Shown: piece by piece, positions 27,601-35,086 of the stretch | Layout: every line of letters starts with the position of its first letter | How positions within the stretch are numbered: position 1 is the stretch's first letter | Source: Prevotellamassilia timonensis | GTDB lineage: Bacteria > Bacteroidota > Bacteroidia > Bacteroidales > Bacteroidaceae | Direction of reading: 5' to 3' | Assembly: GCF_900106785.1 (NCBI RefSeq) | Contig: NZ_LT629842.1 | Location: 163,203-227,202 of the forward strand | Length of the DNA stretch: 64,000 nt | Program-made: the position numbers and the translations under genes | The notes under the pieces: generated by a model | What the model was told of the DNA's origin: nothing | The model's database searches: none | The model's input: only the letters and a program-made list of their open reading frames with translations

Positions 27601-28082
27601 AACACGGCATCGAACCATTTGTCGGTGTACACCTTGCTCTTGCAAGTAGCTTCAACCTGCACCACTTCCTTCGACTGCCAAGGGCGGTCCTGGCGTGAGC
27701 CAAGTGCAAAGCACATTACGCGGCCGCTTTTGGGCTTGCGCATCTTCACGTGCACATATTGAGGCGTTTGCGACAGTTTGATAGTGTCCTTCAGTGTGAC
27801 GCGCACACCGAAAGTGTTGCTGCCCCAGCGTGAGCGTTGGAAGGCCAGCACGTGGTCAGACATATTGGTGTCGCCGGCCAAGGCGTCCTTTTCCTTATAA
27901 GGGTTGGCTATAACCTTTACATTGCCTTCGAGTGCACCGGTGCGGAAGGGAGATTTTTCCCACGTATCGAACACACCCAGCTTGGTGTAGCCTTCGTTTT
28001 CTGTTTCAAAGTTGATGCTCTGTGCGTTGGCGGCCAAAGGCAGAGTCAGTGCGGCCAGAGCTATATAGTGTTTCACTTTCAT
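24696..28082 (-). CDS. Secreted multidomain GH16 beta-glucanase with GEVED-like modules and sorting tail
   Basis: This 1128-residue protein starts with a Sec signal (MKVKHYIALAALTLPLAANA). Residues about 25-205 form a lectin-like or carbohydrate-binding module. Two GEVED-like modules follow (AYLYLDRNNDGKFN near 285, VYLYVDLDNNGTFS near 590). The catalytic part spans about 800-1065 with the GH16 signature GEIDIWEQID at 922-931; the two Glu act as nucleophile and acid/base. The final ~60 residues (TKVQIFDLQGRVVF...GIYLVNG) resemble DUF6383 or T9SS type A sorting tails. GH16 enzymes of this type usually cut beta-1,3 or mixed-linkage glucans, but the linkage cannot be read here. It follows the fucosidase by 23 bp. 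Confidence 0.9.
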   Translation of the reverse strand: MKVKHYIALAALTLPLAANAQSINFETENEGYTKLGVFDTWEKSPFRTGALEGNVKVIANPYKEKDALAGDTNMSDHVLAFQRSRWGSNTFGVRVTLKDTIKLSQTPQYVHVKMRKPKSGRVMCFALGSRQDRPWQSKEVVQVEATCKSKVYTDKWFDAVFALTGASGVNVHSLVFAPDVESTHDLNEDFVTYIDDIEVNGSALTRIEYNVYPINFDKTATKENNNRYTSGATITSADGTQTISTNQQSDKRLYQDRLSQSIKAKAGEKLSASVQYTGGWMNAYLYLDRNNDGKFNTSLNADGTPATSSDVLSYSNYKNKNSIGAGTGNCNTTALPDFTLPADLTPGFYRLRFKVDWDEIDAGGNTTEANNIKHNSGVVIDTRLNVHGDKVNISRGQSAAGTNGEVLKADGSTLDGTQIEFGKAYTIKFKPGDGFRLSRFTIRHGYNLTGDSLVNETPQYIDVTVPAYMVKDNLYTIPAEYVDGDVMVTPEYVTDDAGSKGDYALNFPKDLKITRTDRALNSLSFNTTTQSTAQKLTPTSKLVYQDFSNRSVYVKDGDVITTNVNYTPNKNAYMHVYLYVDLDNNGTFSTAVNADGTPAWNGEMLSYLYYNNKNSRGENANNDARNGLFNATNSIPQFSLPQGLPKGKYRARVKIDWDDIDPAGHYNNADGKNQINENGGYVVDFNFEVVDEYPMAKLDVRTTNGSIVGANNTGLSESILKGQEIAVQAVGLDENYSATSIVVRHGENLDGEQTVDGKKQWSEYTATLVDGKYTVPAENVDGDVRITANFEDNGSEYKLVFGEEFDGENGSQPDSKYWSRSSRENPTWKRFCAQTEAGQKETGWIEDGKLVLRCLKNTHDGEKDGNGNKQQMISGSIESSNKVKFTYGKVEGRLMTIGHAGNFPAFWMMPNNSVYGGWPYSGEIDIWEQIDAQTQTHHTIHTKWANSTKDGAECMGQGNNPAKTGNSTATLGEYHVFGLEWTEDLLTWYLDGKQVFSYARKTDLTDENKIKAQWPFDQPFYLILNQSVGNGGWAAAPDLNFTYETKFDWVRVYQTDKHATGANSATKTSALDYYVTPGNIRLVAAQATKVQIFDLQGRVVFADMVQGNKDLHVNKGIYLVNGSKVLVP

Positions 28083-28105
28083 ATATATCAGTGTTTAGAG
28101 TAGAT

Positions 28106-29683
28106 TTAATAGATAGAGAGCGTGTGAAGGGTGGGGCAGGCGCGGCTGTCGGTAATGCTGATTTTAACATACTTAGCCTGTGTGCCGGCATCGTAGCTGT
28201 TGTTAGTGCTGCCGTTGAGCGGAATGATACGCTTATAGCCCACAGTGGTAGTTTGAATGTTGCCACCCTTCTTTGTCCAGTGTTCGCCATCGGTACTTGT
28301 CTCGACAGTGAAGCCCTTGATGCGCTGTCCTAACTGAATGTACTCTTGCAGAGCTACATAGTGAATGGTTTGAACCGAGGGGAGCTCTACTGTGATTACA
28401 GCAGTGTTCTGAGCGTCGTTGCAAGCCCAGTAGGTAGTAGAGTCGCCGTCAATCATGTTCTTGGCATCGTAGGTGCGGTGTGCACCTGCGCTACGTGTAT
28501 CGGTGGCAGTAATCTTTACGCCATCAGCCTTGGCCAGGTCGTTGCCCAGTCGGGTGCGGAGCATCTCGCCCAGTGTCTTCAAGTTAGCTACTTGGTCGTC
28601 GGAAAGAAGGCCTGCCTGGTTGGGCGGGAAGTTGAGGATAAGTGTAGCGTTGCGGCCAACTGTCTCCAAGTACATTTTGAACAGTTCGTTGGCAGACTTG
28701 CAACCCTCGTTGCCTACAACAATGTTACCATTGCCATCAACTTTCTTGCCACCTTCGTGGTAGAACCAGCCGCCAATGGTTGCCTTGGCATCGCTCTCGC
28801 CGGGGAACCACTTCCAAGCGTTCATGTCGCCGCTTGTACCGTCGCCCATCGACCAGCAAGTTTCGCCGGCCCAGCCAGCTTCGTTGCCAATCCAGCGAGC
28901 CTCGCCGCCAGTACCCCACAGAATGATGTTGGGGCAGGCATTGTGGATAGAGTCGCGCAGGTTGGGAATGTCGTAATAGCGTGTGGCGTTGTCGATGCTG
29001 CGTGTCTCGTTGGCACCGCCATAGTAGCCGTTGCTGCCGGTAGCACCGTCAAACCACATCTCAAACTGGTCGGCACCATATTCCACCATCTCGGCGCATT
29101 GTGCAAAGAACACCTTCTTGGCATAGTCGTCGGTGTAGTTGCCGTTGGCGTCTTTTTTGCCCCAATATTCACTGTTGCGGTCCCAGGGCGAGATGTAGAA
29201 GCCGTATTTCATGCCCAAATCCTTGGCAGCTGCCGCAAATTCCTTGGGTATGTTGGTTTTCTTTGCATTGGCATTGCTGCTACTCGTCACGTTGTGTTTG
29301 GTAGTCTTGGTAGGCCACAGACAGAAACCGTCGTGGTGCTTTACTACGGCTATACCGCCGCGCATACCACCTGCCTTGACAGCTTCGAGCCATTGGCGCG
29401 GATTAGGCACAGCGGTAGGTGCAAATATGCTCTCGTTTTCGCTGCCGTCGCCCCATTCCTTGTAGGTGTAGGTGTTCATGCCATAGTGGAAGAAGGCGTA
29501 GAACTCCGTTTGGTTCCACTTGAGCTGGCGCTCTGTGGGAACGGGAAATACCGGACGCGGTTCGTTGTCAGCATTAGCCGGCTGTTTGTTGACCAAGGTA
29601 AATTCAGAACTTTGTGCGTGGCTGGCAAGGGGTGCTGCCGCCATCAAGCAAAGTGCTGAAAGCATGATGGAAACTTTTTTCAT
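28106..29683 (-). CDS. Secreted GH29 alpha-L-fucosidase with F5/8 type C domain
   Basis: The 525-residue protein has a Sec signal (CLMAAAPLASHAQ). The GH29 barrel covers about residues 45-390: FYAFFHYGMNTYT, KHHDGFCLWPTKTTKHNV, and QFEMWFDGATG with the presumed nucleophile Asp212. The C-terminal ~130 residues (KNMIDGDSTTYWACND, LGQRIKGFTVETSTDGEHW) are a discoidin/CBM32-like domain. It should release fucose from glycans, probably on the cell surface or in the periplasm. It precedes the GH16 gene, forming a two-enzyme operon with no SusC/SusD genes nearby. Confidence 0.93.
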   Translation of the reverse strand: MKKVSIMLSALCLMAAAPLASHAQSSEFTLVNKQPANADNEPRPVFPVPTERQLKWNQTEFYAFFHYGMNTYTYKEWGDGSENESIFAPTAVPNPRQWLEAVKAGGMRGGIAVVKHHDGFCLWPTKTTKHNVTSSSNANAKKTNIPKEFAAAAKDLGMKYGFYISPWDRNSEYWGKKDANGNYTDDYAKKVFFAQCAEMVEYGADQFEMWFDGATGSNGYYGGANETRSIDNATRYYDIPNLRDSIHNACPNIILWGTGGEARWIGNEAGWAGETCWSMGDGTSGDMNAWKWFPGESDAKATIGGWFYHEGGKKVDGNGNIVVGNEGCKSANELFKMYLETVGRNATLILNFPPNQAGLLSDDQVANLKTLGEMLRTRLGNDLAKADGVKITATDTRSAGAHRTYDAKNMIDGDSTTYWACNDAQNTAVITVELPSVQTIHYVALQEYIQLGQRIKGFTVETSTDGEHWTKKGGNIQTTTVGYKRIIPLNGSTNNSYDAGTQAKYVKISITDSRACPTLHTLSIY

Positions 29684-29845
29684 AAAGTAGATTGATTAGG
29701 AGATTAGAGCCGTGTCGTGGCGTGGTGGCCAGTCTGAAAAAGGCCGGTGCCATGTCATGCTCATAGGTATTTGTTTTTAGATTATTCGTTGGCGAATGGG
29801 GGGTGGGTTAAGGGGTTGGTTAAAAACTAATAGACTAACAGACAG

Positions 29846-30184
29846 AAGTTTCGGATTTGACAAGGGCGGGCTGAAAGCCCAATGAAGCATATAGCCCAGG
29901 GCAAGCGTAGCGGCACCCTGGGTTCCCGCATAGTAGAGTCTCCGCGCCCTGTAAGGGCAAAAGCTTTAACCCTTTATGATGTTATTCTTGCTTGATGGCT
30001 GATTTAGCGGTCTTAAAGTGGAACATCGTATGTATATTTTGTTCAATACTTGCGCCATGTCCTAAAGCTTTTGCCCTTACAGGGCGCGACTGTTCCAACA
30101 CGCGATACCCAGGGTGCCGCTTCGCTTGCCCTGGGCTATGTGCTCCATTGGGCTTTCAGCCCGCCCTTGCTAAATCCGAAACTT
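29846..30184. repeat. P1 palindromic repeat, copy b
   Basis: Outer arms AAGTTTCGGATTTGACAAGG and CTTGCTAAATCCGAAACTT flank GGGCTGAAAGCCCAATG stems, the GCCCAGGGCAAGCG stem and the central TGTAAGGGCAAAAGC stem. The loop (about 29975-30060) is shared with copy c at 32968. It separates GH29 from luxS. Confidence 0.9.
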
Positions 30185-30230
30185 GAGAACTAATAGATTA
30201 ACAGATTAACCTGTATCCGAAACTTCCGTT

Positions 30231-30710
30231 TTAACCAGGGTAATTGAGGTTAGCCTCGGTAGCGCAATTCAGCGTATTGTCGAGGTATAACTGGGCCTCA
30301 TACCGCGCCATGGGCAGGTCTTGCAGCAGGTAGTTGCCACAGTCGCGCTCGGTGGCGCCGGGAATGTCGCCCTTGTATTGTGCTATAAACTCAAACGTCT
30401 CTTGCATCAGTGGCAGCACGTCGCGGCTTGTGAGGTCGCCTTTCACAATGAGGTAGTTGCCCGTAAGGCAGCCCATGGGCCCCCAGTACACTATGCGGTC
30501 CTTCCACACGGGGTGGTTGCGCAGAAAGGTGGCTGCCAAATGCTCGATGGTGTGAATGGCACCTTGTCCGAGAGCCGGCTCGCGGTTGGGCAGTTTCATG
30601 CGTACATCGAAGGTAGTGACCACCTCGCCGCCCACCTCGTCCTTGCGGCTTACGTAGATGCCGCGGTTAAGACGTGTATGGTCAATGGTAAAACTTGGTA
30701 TCTTGTTCAT
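30231..30710 (-). CDS. luxS: S-ribosylhomocysteine lyase (AI-2 synthase)
   Basis: The 159-residue protein shows the metal ligands His53 and His57 in HTIEHLAAT and Cys124 in RDCGNYLL, plus the catalytic Cys81 in GPMGCLTGNY. It cleaves S-ribosylhomocysteine to homocysteine and DPD, the precursor of autoinducer 2. mtnN lies 13 bp upstream, so the two consecutive steps from S-adenosylhomocysteine are encoded together. Length and motifs are normal. Confidence 0.97.
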   Translation of the reverse strand: MNKIPSFTIDHTRLNRGIYVSRKDEVGGEVVTTFDVRMKLPNREPALGQGAIHTIEHLAATFLRNHPVWKDRIVYWGPMGCLTGNYLIVKGDLTSRDVLPLMQETFEFIAQYKGDIPGATERDCGNYLLQDLPMARYEAQLYLDNTLNCATEANLNYPG

Positions 30711-30723
30711 TGCTGTGTGAATG

Positions 30724-31416
30724 TCAAATGTTGGTGAGTGCTTCGAGCAGAGCCTTGGTCACGCCAAATGAGCGGTCGGCCATGGTGCCCCAAAAGTTTT
30801 GGTACTGGTCGAAGTGCTTGTCGGCTCCTGGGGTGTCGCTGATGATGCGGAAACTCAGGAATGGCACATCATACAGGTAGCACACTTGGGCCAGCGCACC
30901 GCTTTCCATGTCAACGGCCAATCCGTCGGGGTAGCGGCTTTTGATTTTGTCAAGCTGTGTGCGGTCGGTAATGAATTGGTCGCCGCTGCATATCAGTCCG
31001 CCGTGCAGTTTCGTTTCGGTCGTAATGCCCATGGCAGCCTTGTACAGTTTGGCATCGGCCTCATAGTAAAGGGGGAGTCCCTGCACCTGGCCGAGTTCCG
31101 ACTCGGGACCGCAGTCTACATCATGGTAGGCCACCTTTTGTCCGGCCACCACGTCCATCACGCCGAGGCATTTGTCTATGCCACCAGCCACGCCGGTGTT
31201 GATGAGTGCGTCGGGGTGGTATCTTTTAATCAGTTCAACGGCCCCCACAGCGGCATTAACCTTGCCAATGCCGCTCTCCATCAGTACGAGCTTTTGTCCG
31301 TTGAGTTTGCCTTCGACAAAGGCAAATCGTCCGTCATGTACCTCGTTTACATCAGCGAGCAGGCCCACAATTTGCTCGTGTTCCTTGTGCATGGCGTTGA
31401 TGATAGCAATCGTCAT
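30724..31416 (-). CDS. mtnN: 5'-methylthioadenosine/S-adenosylhomocysteine nucleosidase
   Basis: The 230-residue protein has the family N-terminus MTIAIINAMHKEHEQI with the conserved Glu12. It carries ESGIGKVNAAVGA, NTGVAGGI, AVDMESGALAQV with the ribose-contacting Glu, and ISDTPG with the general-acid Asp. It removes adenine from SAH and methylthioadenosine, producing the substrate of LuxS. The mtnN-luxS order indicates one activated-methyl-cycle operon. A consensus promoter lies 53 bp upstream. Confidence 0.96.
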   Translation of the reverse strand: MTIAIINAMHKEHEQIVGLLADVNEVHDGRFAFVEGKLNGQKLVLMESGIGKVNAAVGAVELIKRYHPDALINTGVAGGIDKCLGVMDVVAGQKVAYHDVDCGPESELGQVQGLPLYYEADAKLYKAAMGITTETKLHGGLICSGDQFITDRTQLDKIKSRYPDGLAVDMESGALAQVCYLYDVPFLSFRIISDTPGADKHFDQYQNFWGTMADRSFGVTKALLEALTNI

Positions 31417-31468
31417 AAGTTTTATGTTTTGTGTTGCAAAGCTTTGTATTAGTTCCTCTTCTTGCGCG

Positions 31469-31500
31469 CAAAGTTACTCTTTTTTACCCTAATTTGCAAA
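31469..31500 (-). promoter_or_regulatory. Promoter of mtnN-luxS
   Basis: TTTG (31497-31500) and TAACTTTG (31469-31476) on the minus strand are separated by 20 bp, matching the phylum consensus. Confidence 0.65.
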
Positions 31501-31548
31501 GTAAGTGTGAAGAAATGGGGAGTTTAGTATGAAAATTAACTTAATGTG

Positions 31549-31670
31549 TACGCGCGTAGTGCTCGTAGATGTGTGGGTGTGCAGATGGGCTGACACCGTA
31601 GCGGGTTATGCGTGTGGTGCGCGTTGTGCTCGCAAATGTGTGGGTGTGCAGATGTGTAGATACCGGTGAA
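31549..31670. repeat. 68-bp direct duplication with GTGTGGGTGTGCAGATG core
   Basis: GTGCTCGTAGATGTGTGGGT at 31559 recurs as GTGCTCGCAAATGTGTGGGT at 31627, both continuing GTGCAGATG. The two copies directly precede the E2 element. Confidence 0.6.
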
Positions 31671-31700
31671 AAACCTACACTAACTGTTTTTTGTAAAACT

Positions 31701-32138
31701 GTCTGCACTCTGCACTTTTTGCCGTAAGTGTACTGATTATCAATGGGAAAAATAGTGTAGGTAGTGTGTAGAATAGTCTGCACTGTGTCTGCACACTGTT
31801 GTAATCAGGTTAACACTTAGTGTAGACAAGTGCAGACAAGTGTAGGCAAGTGCAGGTAGTTGCTTGCACTGTGTCTGCACGGTGGCATTTGTCTTTGTCG
31901 GGGGTGGAATATCTGTTCGTACTTGGCGGACGGCAGGGTAACGGGAGGCCGTTGCGTCAATCCGTCCGAACGCATTTTCTGTATGCCGTGACAGAAAAAC
32001 ATGGCTCCCGTTGCGCAAAAAAATACACTGCCAGTGCAGAATGGTGCAGATGGCAGTGCAAGTAATTTTTGATGTTGTCTACACTACTTTAATGCTTGAT
32101 TATCAATGCGTTATATGGTAAAAGTGTAGAGTGCAGAC
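31701..32138. repeat. E element, copy E2
   Basis: Inverted ends begin GTCTGCACTCTGCACTTTTT (31701) and end in TGTAGAGTGCAGAC (32138). Inward each has a GATTATCAATG motif and a TGTAG(G) box. The interior has a perfect 10-bp tandem array (AGTGTAGACA, AGTGCAGACA, AGTGTAGGCA, AGTGCAGGTA, 31820-31859). It also has the inverted pair CGGACGG/CCGTCCG and TTTTCTGTATGCCGTGACAG (about 31974-31993). It is 438 bp long. No convincing reading frame exists on either strand. Confidence 0.7.
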
Positions 32139-32183
32139 AAATTGTCGAAAAAATGTTTTAGGGGGTGGAGAGTGTGATTTCTT

Positions 32184-32855
32184 TTACCCGAACACCGTCC
32201 AGAGTTTGTTGCCCTCAGGGTAGGGGGCGTCCACAGCAATGAGTTTGTGGCTCACGGGGTGCTCAAACTCAATGTGGCGGGCGTGCAGACAAATGGAACC
32301 ATCGGGGTTGGAACGCGGTGCACCATATTTCAGGTCGCCCTTGATGACACAGCGCATGGCTGCCAACTGGCAGCGTATTTGGTGGTGGCGGCCGGTGTGC
32401 AAATTAACCTCGAGCAGGTGGTAGCGGTCAGAACTGCCAATGAGACGGTAGTCGAGCACAGCCTTTTTGCTGCCCGGCACCTCCTGGCGGTGGGCATAAG
32501 CCTTGTTCTGCTTTTCGTTGCGTGTGAGCCAGTGTGTGAGGGTGCTAGATGGCTCTGCCGGGGCGGCGCATACAATGGCGTGGTACGTCTTGTGGATTTT
32601 GCCTCCCACGCGAAACATTTCGTTGAGTCGTGCCAGGGCCTTGCTGGTGCGTGCAAACACTACCACACCGCTGACGGGACGGTCGAGACGGTGTACAACA
32701 CCCAGAAAAACCTCGCCGGGCTTGTTGTACTTGTGCTTGATGTAAGCCTTCACCTCGTCGGCCAATGTGCGGTCGCCCGTTTTGTCACCTTGCACAATCT
32801 CGCCGGGGGCTTTGTTGACGATGATGACGTGGTTGTCTTCGTATAGAACAGTCAT
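32184..32855 (-). CDS. RluA-family RNA pseudouridine synthase
   Basis: The 223-residue protein has the RluA signature HRLDRPVSGVVVFA with catalytic Asp58, followed by KTYHAIV and LHTGRHHQIRCQL. There is no S4 domain at the N-terminus, so it is the short form. It isomerises uridine in rRNA or tRNA, but the exact site cannot be assigned. It stands between the E2 element and a P1 repeat. A 12-bp hairpin lies in its upstream region. Confidence 0.93.
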   Translation of the reverse strand: MTVLYEDNHVIIVNKAPGEIVQGDKTGDRTLADEVKAYIKHKYNKPGEVFLGVVHRLDRPVSGVVVFARTSKALARLNEMFRVGGKIHKTYHAIVCAAPAEPSSTLTHWLTRNEKQNKAYAHRQEVPGSKKAVLDYRLIGSSDRYHLLEVNLHTGRHHQIRCQLAAMRCVIKGDLKYGAPRSNPDGSICLHARHIEFEHPVSHKLIAVDAPYPEGNKLWTVFG

Positions 32856-32888
32856 GTGTTTTCAAGAGATAAGAAGTGTAGAAACAGA

Positions 32889-32934
32889 AAAGTGTAAAAG
32901 ATGATAGCTCCGGAGTGCTCACCTTTTACACTTT
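32889..32934. other. Perfect 12-bp hairpin in the rluA upstream region
   Basis: AAAGTGTAAAAG (32889-32900) pairs with CTTTTACACTTT (32923-32934), and the loop contains the palindrome CTCCGGAG. It lies 34 bp upstream of the pseudouridine synthase start. It may be a leader hairpin, an operator or another small repeat. Confidence 0.5.
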
Positions 32935-32967
32935 GTGATGTTGCGTGTTGGCGGATTTCAATTATTG

Positions 32968-33292
32968 AAGTTTCGGATTAAACAAGGGCGGGCTGAAAGC
33001 CCAATGTAGCACAGAGCCCAGGGCAAGCGAAGCGACACCCTGGGGCTCCCGCATAATAGAGTCTCCGCGTCCTGTAAGGGCAAAAGCTTTAACCCTTTAT
33101 GTTGTCATTCTTACTTGATAGCTGATTTAGCGGTCTGTATGTATATTTTGTTCAACAGTTGCGCCATGTTTTAAAGCTTTTGCCCTTACAGGGCGCGACT
33201 GCTCCAACACGTGTACCCAGGGTGTCGCTTCGCTTGCCCTGGGCTATGTGCTACATTGGGCTTTCAGCCGGCCTTTGCTAAATCCGGAACTT
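32968..33292. repeat. P1 palindromic repeat, copy c
   Basis: This copy has the same orientation and loop as copy b (TAACCCTTTATGNTGT and CTGATTTAGCGGTCT), with a small internal deletion. Outer arms are AAGTTTCGGATTAAACAAGG and TTTGCTAAATCCGGAACTT. It ends 7 bp before the fabG stop codon. Confidence 0.9.
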
Positions 33293-33299
33293 GAGTCAA

Positions 33300-34046
33300 T
33301 TACATATTCATACCGCCATCAACCTGAATAACCTGTCCGCTGACATAGCTTGACATGTCAGAGGCGAGGAAGGTAGCCACGTTGGCAATGTCCTCGGGCT
33401 GGCCGCCGCGACGGAGGGGGATAGCTTTCATCCACTCCTTGCGCACGTCCTCGCTGAGGGCAGCAGTCATGGCAGTTTCGATAAAGCCCGGTGCAATGGC
33501 GTTGGCACGTATGCCGCGGCTGCCCATTTCCTGAGCCACGCTCTTGGCCAGGGCGATGAGGCCGGCCTTTGATGCAGCGTAGTTGCTCTGTCCGGCATTG
33601 CCGTGAACACCAACTACTGAGGCCATGTTGATGATAGAGCCCTTGCGCTGACGCATCATGATGGGTGTGCAGGCATGGATAAAGTTGAAGGCCGACTTGA
33701 GGTTGACAGCAATCACGGCGTCCCACTGCTGCTCAGTCATGCGGAGCATGAGGCCGTCCTTGGTGATGCCGGCGTTGTTTACCAAGATGTCGATAGAACC
33801 GAAGTCCTCCTTTATTTTGTTTACCACCTCGGCAGTCTCTTCAAAGTTGGCTGCGTTTGAGGCGTATGCCAGGCACTTTACGCCTTTGGCTTCGATTTCC
33901 TTGCGTGTTTCCTCACCATTCTCGTCAATTTTGAGGTCGGTGAATGCAATGTTGGCGCCTTCTTCGGCAAACTTCAGGGCAATGGCTTTGCCAATGCCGC
34001 GTGCAGCACCTGTGATAAGGGCTGTTTTACCTGTAAGTAATCCCAT
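33300..34046 (-). CDS. fabG: 3-oxoacyl-[acyl-carrier-protein] reductase
   Basis: From the ATG at 34044-34046 the product is 248 residues beginning MGLLTGKTALITGAARGIGK, with the TGxxxGIG dinucleotide-binding motif. NNAG, the Ser of NMASVVGVHG and SNYAASKAG (the YxxxK pair) are all present, and it ends VIQVDGGMNM, typical of FabG. It reduces beta-ketoacyl-ACP in fatty-acid elongation with NADPH. The upstream in-frame ATG at 34094 lies in repeat DNA and is not used. A TetR regulator precedes it on the same strand. Confidence 0.95.
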   Translation of the reverse strand: MGLLTGKTALITGAARGIGKAIALKFAEEGANIAFTDLKIDENGEETRKEIEAKGVKCLAYASNAANFEETAEVVNKIKEDFGSIDILVNNAGITKDGLMLRMTEQQWDAVIAVNLKSAFNFIHACTPIMMRQRKGSIINMASVVGVHGNAGQSNYAASKAGLIALAKSVAQEMGSRGIRANAIAPGFIETAMTAALSEDVRKEWMKAIPLRRGGQPEDIANVATFLASDMSSYVSGQVIQVDGGMNM

Positions 34047-34077
34047 TTTAATGATGATGTTACGCGTTGGTGAATTT

Positions 34078-34212
34078 AGTAGATAGGTTGACAAGTTAAC
34101 ACATTGACGGGGTTAACAAGTAGGATTGTCCTTTAACACGGTTGGTGGTGCTTACTTGTTAGCTTGGCCAGTTTGTTAACCCGTTAACCAATAATTCTGC
34201 CAACGGGTTGAT
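34078..34212. repeat. P3 mirrored octamer repeat between tetR and fabG
   Basis: Units GTTGACAA, GTTAACAC, ATTGACGG, GGTTAACAAG at the left face CTTACTTGTTAGC and TTGTTAACCCGTTAACC at the right. The right arm ends in ATTCTGCCAACGGGTTG, the P3 end box. Confidence 0.75.
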
Positions 34213-34255
34213 GTTATTATGTATAATCTATGTGCGGATTTTGTTTGCTGTGTTG

Positions 34256-34852
34256 TTACATGACGGCAGGCGGCATGTTGAGCACGCGCATTACGATGCC
34301 TTTCACAATGGGGTAGGTTTCGTCCTCAGACAGGCCCACGCCCAGGCGGTCGTAGATGTATGGCACTTCGAGCCCCTTTACCGAGTAGTACACGATGTCG
34401 GCCATGAGTCCTACGTTTTCGATGCGGAAGCGTCCTTTGTCAACGCCCTCTTGCAGCACCTTTTGCAGGATGCGGTGTTCTTCGACGTCAAAAGCTTTGC
34501 GCACCTTTTCTACCATCCAGATGTTGCGGAAGAACTCTGCGCGCAGTGTGCCGTTGCGTGCCACGGTGTCGCGTATGATGCTCAGGTGGGTGTAGATGAG
34601 TGTGAATATCTTCTCTTCAGGCTCAACGTCCATGGAGGCCACCTCGTCCATCTTTTCAGACAGGCGTTCGAGTTCCTCCTCTATTACGGCATAGTAAATC
34701 TCCTCTTTGTTGCGGAAGTACGTGTAGAGTGTGCGTCGTCCGCGTCCAGAGGCAGCAGCGATATCATTCATTGTCGTGGCCTCAAGCCCTTTGTGGGCGA
34801 AGAGTTCGCGTGCCACTTCGAGTAACTTTTGTCGCGTTTTTGTGATAGACAT
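34256..34852 (-). CDS. TetR/AcrR-family transcriptional regulator
   Basis: The 198-residue protein has a TetR-type N-terminal helix-turn-helix (LFAHKGLEATTMNDIAAASG followed by RGRRTLYTYFRNKEEIYYAV, about residues 17-60). A helical ligand-binding part (about 65-198) follows with no recognisable ligand motif. The position directly before fabG on the same strand suggests it regulates fatty-acid or membrane metabolism, but this is inference. It has a strong promoter of its own at 34904-34934 that probably also serves fabG. Confidence 0.92.
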   Translation of the reverse strand: MSITKTRQKLLEVARELFAHKGLEATTMNDIAAASGRGRRTLYTYFRNKEEIYYAVIEEELERLSEKMDEVASMDVEPEEKIFTLIYTHLSIIRDTVARNGTLRAEFFRNIWMVEKVRKAFDVEEHRILQKVLQEGVDKGRFRIENVGLMADIVYYSVKGLEVPYIYDRLGVGLSEDETYPIVKGIVMRVLNMPPAVM

Positions 34853-34903
34853 ATTCCGTGATTTACATCTTTATGTTAAAAGCACACTTTTGCTTTCAGT
34901 GTG

Positions 34904-34934
34904 CAAAGTTAGTGCAAGGCGCGCGAAATACAAA
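34904..34934 (-). promoter_or_regulatory. Promoter of tetR(-fabG)
   Basis: TTTG (34931-34934) and TAACTTTG (34904-34911) on the minus strand are separated by 19 bp. The inverted words GCACACTTTTGC and AGTGTGCAAAG close to the start site could be an operator for autoregulation. Confidence 0.65.
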
Positions 34935-34980
34935 ACGAATGTCTTAAAACTTTCGTTTTTATTTCCGAGCCGCTTAGCTC

Positions 34981-35069
34981 GCGAATGGTCTCAAGCACAA
35001 AACTCAAGCTCTAATGGGGGCGACGCGTCTCGCGTCGGGATTTTTTCAGCAGCCTCGTCCCGCGTCATC
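34981..35069. repeat. P2 repeat, short variant
   Basis: GAATGGTCTCAAGCAC is followed by GGGGGCGACGCGTCTCGCGT and then TTTTTTCAGCAGCCTCGTCC. This is the alternative spacer also seen at 45112-45392 and 52669-52925. The right core is missing. Confidence 0.8.
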
Positions 35070-35086
35070 GGAAAAAGATGCTGCAA

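Noticed and set aside
28346..29659. Plus-strand open frame of 437 codons opposite the GH29 gene
   Set aside because: It is a shadow of the fucosidase, whose catalytic motifs and signal peptide are unambiguous.
31541..32018. A degraded protein gene inside E2 (frames of 60-92 codons)
   Set aside because: Frames are short, overlap on several registers, and the conserved parts between E copies are the inverted ends rather than any one reading frame.
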